From JANQRV01 sp964533785 (GTDB lineage: Bacteria > Bacteroidota > Bacteroidia > Chitinophagales > Saprospiraceae), in contig CAZHNG010000239.1 of the NCBI GenBank assembly GCA_964533785.1, positions 1 to 10,939 on the forward strand: a DNA stretch of 10,939 nt. The letters are read 5' to 3'. Every line of letters starts with the position of its first letter. Positions within the stretch are counted from its first letter, which is position 1. Position numbers and translations under genes: made by a program. Under the pieces are notes generated by a model. The model saw only the letters and a list, made by a program, of their open reading frames with translations. It did no database searches and was not told the DNA's origin. Below are positions 6,603 to 10,939 of the stretch, piece by piece.

Positions 6603-7048
6603 GTCAGTCTACCTTGATCATTGGGATCGGCAACCGCTTTCGAGGAGATGATGCCTTGGGACTCTTGGTCGCAGAGGCTATTCAAAAGGAGGCTCCCAGT
6701 GCAGTGAAAGTAATCGAGCACAGTGGAGAATCAGCTTCTTTGATCGAGGCGTGGCAAGGATACGAGCGGGTCATTTTGATTGACGCAGTAAGATCTGGCT
6801 GCCAGGAAGGCACCCTCCATTTTATTGATCTAACCGCTCAGGCTTTACCCGATCATTTTCACTTCCATTCTACTCATGCTTTTGGTGTTGCAGAGGCGGT
6901 GGAACTGGCAAGGGTGCTGGGGAAATTACCGGCCAGTATTGTTTTTTACGGTGTTGAGGGAAAGTCTTTTGGGTATCAGGAGTCGTTATCGGTTAACTTC
7001 AGAAAAGCGGTTGGGGAATTGAGTAGGGAGATTTTAGCGACAATCTAA
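6599..7048 (+). CDS. [NiFe]-hydrogenase maturation endopeptidase (HyaD/HybD family)
   Basis: This 149-residue M52-family peptidase would clip the C-terminal tail of HydA after nickel insertion, closing the active site. It begins with the family signature LIIGIGNRFRGDDALG (6-21). The three metal-contacting positions are D17, D62 (VILIDAV) and H93 (STHAFG). The last two match E. coli HybD numbering (Glu16, Asp62, His93), with aspartate in place of the first glutamate, as in many relatives of this subgroup. The C-terminal VFYGVEGKSFGYQESLS is also typical. The start at ATG 6599 overlaps the HydA stop as ATGA. An in-frame upstream ATG at 6551 would add 16 unrelated residues. It is the last gene of the operon. 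The HypA-F proteins needed to build the cofactor are not in this window. Confidence 0.93.
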   Translation: MSQSTLIIGIGNRFRGDDALGLLVAEAIQKEAPSAVKVIEHSGESASLIEAWQGYERVILIDAVRSGCQEGTLHFIDLTAQALPDHFHFHSTHAFGVAEAVELARVLGKLPASIVFYGVEGKSFGYQESLSVNFRKAVGELSREILATI

Positions 7049-7106
7049 GGGCGATGATGCAGAAGTATGTAGCGAGTTTCATTTGCTGTTCTTCTACTTT
7101 AAAATG

Positions 7107-7168
7107 ATGCGGTTAATGTAATGATGAATAACAAAAATCACCCAACAACCGCGTTTTAGGTTTTCTGA
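7107..7168 (+). terminator. Possible terminator of the hydrogenase operon, in a gene-free stretch
   Basis: ATGCGGTT (7107-7114) pairs with AACCGCGT (7147-7154), with one G-T wobble, around a 32-base loop. T-rich sequence follows (GTTTTAGGTTTTC). It lies about 60 bases after the stop of the maturation peptidase. The loop is long, so this is tentative. The rest of 7049-7358 holds no gene. A weaker TCCTT/AAGGA hairpin at 7173-7190 and AT-rich runs (for example 7246-7260) are the only other structures seen. Confidence 0.35.
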
Positions 7169-7358
7169 GCTGTCCTTTTTTGATCAAGGATTTTAATAGA
7201 TTATTGAGTCATCAAGCTCAAAAGATATGTCGATATTGATGGGTTTTTTATAAAAAAAGTGGCAAAACAATTCTTTTTTCATTAAATTACTAACCGTCTG
7301 ACCTAACTAATTTAGTGAAAAATATACCCACTTTAAAACCTAGTCAATCCATTCTTTT

Positions 7359-7652
7359 ATGAGATACTCTCTTTTATTGTTGATTCTTTTGTTTCCATTT
7401 TTTATTTATTGCCAGCAGAATCCTGTCAACATGTCGGCGCGAGAAGTTTGGACGAAAGTGCAGGAATACTATGATCCAACTAGAATATGGAATCAATTTG
7501 GTGGAGAAATTCATTTGTTAACGATCAACCCGGAAGGTAATACAAAAGAAGAAGATTTAGGATCAGAGTCGATTTTGTATTCACTTTATCAAACCAAAAT
7601 ATCCTTTACCACCTTCCCGTGTACGTCTGTCAATCGAAAATCGCGCCCTTGA
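7359..7652 (+). pseudogene. Truncated secreted DUF6503-like protein
   Basis: ATG 7359 starts a clear signal peptide (MRYSLLLLILLFPFFIYCQ), then residues resembling the start of DUF6503-type Bacteroidota proteins: SAREVWTKVQEYYDPTRIWNQFGGEIHLLTINPEGNTKEEDL. As I recall, such proteins run to about 230-260 residues, with a core pattern of 'YHDP...W..F.G.L'. Here only about 75 residues have that character. From roughly 7580 the frame (YQTKISFTTFPCTSVNRKSRP) simply reads the opposite strand of the last codons of the DUF1501 gene, then stops at 7650-7652. The 5' end looks healthy and may still be transcribed, but the product lacks most of the domain. I infer that the neighbouring minus-strand module replaced the rest. 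The family call is by eye and moderately sure; the truncation is firmer. Confidence 0.65.
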
Positions 7653-9061
7653 AAATGATAGGTGAGTTTTTCATGATCTAATCCAAGGGTATGCAGGATA
7701 GTCGCCTGCAAATCGTGAATGTGTACTTTACCATTAAGGGCGTTATAGCCGAACTCATCCGTTTCACCGTAAGTGATTCCAGGTTTGATGCCACCTCCGG
7801 CCATCCAGATGGTAAAAGCATCGGTATGATGATCGCGGCCAACAAAAGGATTTTCTTTGCCTCCCCGGTTTTCCATCATAGGTGTTCGACCAAATTCTCC
7901 GCCCCATACGACTAAAGTTTCCTCCAATAGGCCCCTTTGCTTCAGGTCTTTCAGTAAAGCTGCCACCGGTCGGTCGGTTTCCTGGCAGCGACGCACAAAC
8001 CCTCCGTTAAGCGCTTCGCTTTCAGAAGCACCGTGAGCGTCCCAACCCCAGTGGAACAATTGAATGTAGCGCACGTTTCTTTCCGCTAACCTCCTTGCGA
8101 GCAGACAGTTATTGGCAAATGAGGTTTTCCCCGGTTCCGTTCCGTACATTTTGTGGATATAATCCGGTTCTTTGGAAATATCCATAGCTTCGGGGACGGA
8201 TACCTGCATTTTAAAGGCCAGTTCGTATTGGGAAATGCGGGTTAATATTTCCGGGTCCTGGAAGGTCTCGTATTGTTTGCGGTTGATGTCATTGATGGCT
8301 TCAATGGTGTTTTTCCTGAGGTCGCGGCTCATCCCCTTCGGATCAGAGACGTATAGAACGGGGTCTCCCTGAGCGCGGCATTGAACCCCCTGATAAACGG
8401 AAGGCAGGAAACCACTACCCCAGATACTCTTCCCTGCATCCGGCGTCTTTCCGCCGGATACCAGGGCGATATAACCGGGTAGGTTTTCATTCATGGAGCC
8501 GAGCCCGTACATAGTCCAGGCCCCCATACTGGGACGGCCAAGGCGCGCACTTCCGGTATGCAGGAAAAGCTGGGCGGGGGCATGATTGAATTCATCCGTA
8601 TGCATGGCTTTCAAAAAACAAATATCATCAACACATTCGGAAAGGTGAGGAAGGAGATCCGACATCCACGCTCCCGATTCTCCGTGTTGCTCAAACACCG
8701 CCTGCGGACCCAACATATTAGGGGTTCCCGAAATGAAAGCAAATTTCTTGCCTTCCAGAAAGGACTGAGGACAAGGTTGCCCGTGGAGTTTATGCAATGC
8801 TGGTTTATAATCGAATAGTTCCAATTGGGAAGGTGCACCGGCCATGTGTAGGTAGATGACCCGTTTTGCTCGGGGGGCAAAATGCGGGACACCTATCCGG
8901 GCCGCTATTTCCCCGGTTTCCCCGGTTACTACACTACTAGATTCACAACCTAATAAAGAGGCAAGGGCAAAACCACCCAGACCCGTCGTGCAAGTTTTTA
9001 AAAAGTGGCGGCGAGTGTGGTATTGTAGATTGCGCTGATGAGCTTCTGCCAAAAGTTTCAT
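7589..9061 (-). CDS. DUF1501 family Tat-exported protein
   Basis: This 490-residue protein belongs to the DUF1501 family, distant relatives of sulfatases and alkaline phosphatases. The N-terminus has a Tat motif followed by a hydrophobic stretch ending in a lipobox-like cysteine (RRHFLKTC...GGFALASLLGC), so it is probably exported folded and perhaps lipid-anchored. Family hallmarks include VIYLHMAGAPSQLELFDYKP, FNHAPAQLFLHTGSARLGRPSMGAW, LFHWGWDAHG, VVWGGEFGRTP, GRDHHTDAFTIWMAGGGIKPG, and an intact end, YHFQGRDFRLTDVHGKVVKDIL. Its start follows the stop of the PSD1/DUF1553 gene by 32 bases, so the two form an operon. Such pairs are abundant in Planctomycetota and are found in Bacteroidota. 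They are often proposed to act in polysaccharide or sulfated-glycan breakdown, but no enzyme activity is established for this member. Its stop lies inside the truncated convergent gene. Confidence 0.93.
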   Translation of the reverse strand: MKLLAEAHQRNLQYHTRRHFLKTCTTGLGGFALASLLGCESSSVVTGETGEIAARIGVPHFAPRAKRVIYLHMAGAPSQLELFDYKPALHKLHGQPCPQSFLEGKKFAFISGTPNMLGPQAVFEQHGESGAWMSDLLPHLSECVDDICFLKAMHTDEFNHAPAQLFLHTGSARLGRPSMGAWTMYGLGSMNENLPGYIALVSGGKTPDAGKSIWGSGFLPSVYQGVQCRAQGDPVLYVSDPKGMSRDLRKNTIEAINDINRKQYETFQDPEILTRISQYELAFKMQVSVPEAMDISKEPDYIHKMYGTEPGKTSFANNCLLARRLAERNVRYIQLFHWGWDAHGASESEALNGGFVRRCQETDRPVAALLKDLKQRGLLEETLVVWGGEFGRTPMMENRGGKENPFVGRDHHTDAFTIWMAGGGIKPGITYGETDEFGYNALNGKVHIHDLQATILHTLGLDHEKLTYHFQGRDFRLTDVHGKVVKDILV

Positions 9062-9076
9062 GTTGCTGTTTTTATA

Positions 9077-9090
9077 TTAGACTTGTCTAA
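9077..9090 (-). promoter_or_regulatory. 14-base palindrome between the PSD1 and DUF1501 genes
   Basis: TTAGAC-TT-GTCTAA is a perfect 6+6 dyad in the 32-base gap between the two minus-strand genes. The two-base centre is too tight for a hairpin with all pairs formed, so a protein-binding dyad or chance is more likely. No T run follows it in the direction of transcription. Confidence 0.25.
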
Positions 9091-9093
9091 ACA

Positions 9094-10939
9094 TTATTCC
9101 TTCATTAGAAAACCGTCCAGGTTCATAATCGCATTTGCTACTACCGTCATGGGGTCTTGGAGGTAAAACTCGTAATCATCTTTTTCCTGATTTGAAATGG
9201 AGATAGCTTTGGGAACAGATGAGTTTAATTTTTCTTCAGCCTGTGCGTAGAGCCTTTTAAGGATCTCCACACTTTCTTGATCGGCTTCCCTGATCAATGC
9301 GCTCTGATAGCCATATTGAATGCATTGTTCCAGGTCAGCCCCTCCTGCCTTCCGCATGGCTTTTGCCAGAGCATTGGCAGCTTGTAGATAAACGGGGTCA
9401 TTAAGTGTCACCAGTGCTTGCAGAGGCGTATTGGTGCGAATGCGCCGGGACATGCAGAACTCCCGGCTCGGTGAATCAAATGCCACCATCGACGGATAAG
9501 GGGCCGTTCTTTTCCAGTAAGTGTATAAACCGCGCCGGTATTTTAAATTACCTGCGGCGGTTTCCCATTTTTGGTTGTTATAGACGACAGCCCAGATACC
9601 ATCGGGTTGTAATGGCATAACACTTTTCCCACCGATGCTATCATTTAAGAGGCCACTTACCGCAAGGGCCTGATCCCGAATTTGTTCCGCAGATAACCGG
9701 TACCGCGGCCCTCTCGATAAAAGCCGGTTAAAAGGATCCTTCTCCAGCTTCAATTCGTCAACTACCGAAGATTGCCGGTAGGTGGCTGATCGTACAATTG
9801 CTTTTAACAGGCGCTTGATACTCCAATCGAATTCATCCATGAATTGCACTGCCAAGTAATCCAGTAATTCCGGATGAGAAGCGGGAAGACTTTGGGTACC
9901 CAGGTCTTCCAATGATTCAATGATACCGGTACCGAATAGTTGTTCCCAAAATCGATTAACCATCACTCTGGCCGTTAATGGATTTTGCTTACTTATCAGC
10001 CATTGGGCGAATTCGAGTCGGTTTTGCGGTTGATCTGCTCCTGCTGTCAAGAATGCTTCTGGTACGTTTGCCTGGACTTGTTTCCCTTGTACCAACCAGT
10101 TGCCCCGCTCAAAAACCTTGGTTTGGCGACGGAAAGTTGAAGATTTTTCTTGCATGACAGGAGTGTGATCGGCTTTTTGTCGAAGTTCAAGCAGCTCCTT
10201 CTTTTTGGTGGCTAACTCGGGAGAAGGAACGGATTGGTCCTGGTAGTGTAGTTCGACGATGCCCAGTGTGAGCATACCTTCCGGGATGTTACCGGTAGTA
10301 TTGATGATTTCGAATATTAAATCGTGTTTTCCGGCAGTAGGTTTGAAAGCTGTTTTGATGGTGGCAAATTCATTGATGGCCCATCGCTTGACGTCGGCTT
10401 TGGGGAAGTTGACCTCATTGACAAGGGGCCCGTTGATGTCGTCGAGCCGGACTTCAACTCTTCCATCTTCACCATTGACCGAATAGGCATAAGTGATGTG
10501 TGTCACCCCGGTTAAGTCAATACCATCAAATTTAAACCGGAATTTTTTATCTCCAATGGCTGCGAGGTTCATCGTCCAGTTGGTAGCCGTTCCGTTTCCG
10601 CCGAAAACGACATTTTGGAAATCATCGCAATGAATGGGCAGCAATTGGGGAAAAATAGCTTGCTTGATTTGTGTTTCTAACAAGGCATTTTCATCAATTC
10701 GTTGTTCAGGCTGTAGTCCTTTGACATAGGTGATGATTTCTTTTACCTGTTTTGCATCGGTGGCCGGAAAGGTAGAAATCGTCGGCTTTTCCACGGCCAT
10801 ATCGTTGTCTTGCGTTTGGTTGAAGTAATCCATTACCTTGTAAAACTCTTCGTGTCGGATGGGATCATAAGGATGACTGTGGCACTGTACGCAACTCAGG
10901 GTTGAGCTTTGCCATATTTCGAAAGTACTGTTCATGCGA
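9094..10939 (-). CDS. PSD1/DUF1549-DUF1553 protein, planctomycete cytochrome type (N-terminus beyond the window)
   Basis: The frame is open to the right edge, and the first visible ATG (10933-10935) is preceded by an in-frame arginine codon, so the start lies outside. Residues below count from that methionine. The visible part opens inside DUF1549 with the heme-type motif CVQCHSHPYDPIRHEEFYKVMDYFNQT (C15-x2-C18-H19). A jelly-roll-like region at about 105-232 (KFRFKFDGIDLTGVTHITYAYS ... GKHDLIFEI) resembles a CBM6-type sugar-binding insert. DUF1553 fills about 305-575, seen as LISKQNPLTARVMVNRFWEQLFGTGI, DLGTQS, SHPELLDYLA, RLSAEQIRDQAL, GLYTYWKRTAPYP, DSPSREFCMSRRIRTNTPLQALVTLNDPVY. Full proteins also carry an N-terminal cytochrome domain and signal peptide, not visible here. 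The DUF1501 gene follows. It probably acts in the periplasm, with function unproven. Confidence 0.92.
   Translation of the reverse strand, partial: RMNSTFEIWQSSTLSCVQCHSHPYDPIRHEEFYKVMDYFNQTQDNDMAVEKPTISTFPATDAKQVKEIITYVKGLQPEQRIDENALLETQIKQAIFPQLLPIHCDDFQNVVFGGNGTATNWTMNLAAIGDKKFRFKFDGIDLTGVTHITYAYSVNGEDGRVEVRLDDINGPLVNEVNFPKADVKRWAINEFATIKTAFKPTAGKHDLIFEIINTTGNIPEGMLTLGIVELHYQDQSVPSPELATKKKELLELRQKADHTPVMQEKSSTFRRQTKVFERGNWLVQGKQVQANVPEAFLTAGADQPQNRLEFAQWLISKQNPLTARVMVNRFWEQLFGTGIIESLEDLGTQSLPASHPELLDYLAVQFMDEFDWSIKRLLKAIVRSATYRQSSVVDELKLEKDPFNRLLSRGPRYRLSAEQIRDQALAVSGLLNDSIGGKSVMPLQPDGIWAVVYNNQKWETAAGNLKYRRGLYTYWKRTAPYPSMVAFDSPSREFCMSRRIRTNTPLQALVTLNDPVYLQAANALAKAMRKAGGADLEQCIQYGYQSALIREADQESVEILKRLYAQAEEKLNSSVPKAISISNQEKDDYEFYLQDPMTVVANAIMNLDGFLMKE

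Noticed and set aside
7180..7187. TTGATCAA, looking like an FNR site.
   Set aside because: It lacks the four-base spacer between half-sites and sits between the hydrogenase operon end and a truncated gene; most likely chance or part of a weak hairpin.
1..10939. CRISPR arrays, tRNA or rRNA genes, and insertion-sequence ends.
   Set aside because: I saw no regularly spaced repeats, tRNA-like cloverleaf, transposase motif or flanking terminal repeats, including around the 7575-7590 junction.

Overview
The window looks like a piece of a Bacteroidota chromosome, probably from the Saprospiria/Lewinella side of the phylum. The reasons are the style of the outer-membrane protein remnant at 1112-1862, the small N-terminally anchored proteins, the general lack of Shine-Dalgarno sequences, and a PSD1/DUF1501 gene pair of a type common in that group. 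This is recognition by eye, not a search result. A run of 10 Ns at 4708-4717 shows that this is a draft or metagenome scaffold.

Left part (1-2088): the 3' end of an unrecognised gene, a small unrecognised membrane-anchored protein (301-816), and a Bacteroidota outer-membrane protein gene (1112-1862) that appears broken by an out-of-frame internal deletion. A strong hairpin (1876-1906) closes this part. It is followed by a leader of about 180 bases that carries an FNR-like palindrome (2010-2023) before the hydrogenase operon.

Centre (2089-7048): a compact six-gene plus-strand operon for a group 3b (HydBGDA, 'sulfhydrogenase'-type) cytoplasmic NAD(P)-linked [NiFe]-hydrogenase. The order is HydB (two 4Fe-4S clusters), a stand-alone cyclic-nucleotide-binding-like protein without a DNA-binding domain, HydG (FAD/NAD(P) and 2Fe-2S diaphorase), HydD (small subunit), HydA (NiFe large subunit) and the endopeptidase that trims HydA. 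Every junction overlaps by 4 or 8 bases. Electrons would pass between the NiFe site in HydA, the iron-sulfur clusters in HydD and HydB, and the flavin/NAD(P) site in HydG. No hypABCDEF maturation genes are in the window. HydD looks frameshifted only because the N gap has the wrong length.

Right part (7049-10939): about 310 bases without a gene, then the first ~75 codons of a DUF6503-like secreted protein that is cut off exactly where a minus-strand pair begins. That pair is a PSD1/DUF1549/DUF1553 protein (its N-terminus lies beyond the window) followed, after a 32-base gap, by a DUF1501 Tat-exported protein. The pair resembles modules frequent in Planctomycetota and some Bacteroidota, and it appears to have overwritten the end of the DUF6503-like gene.
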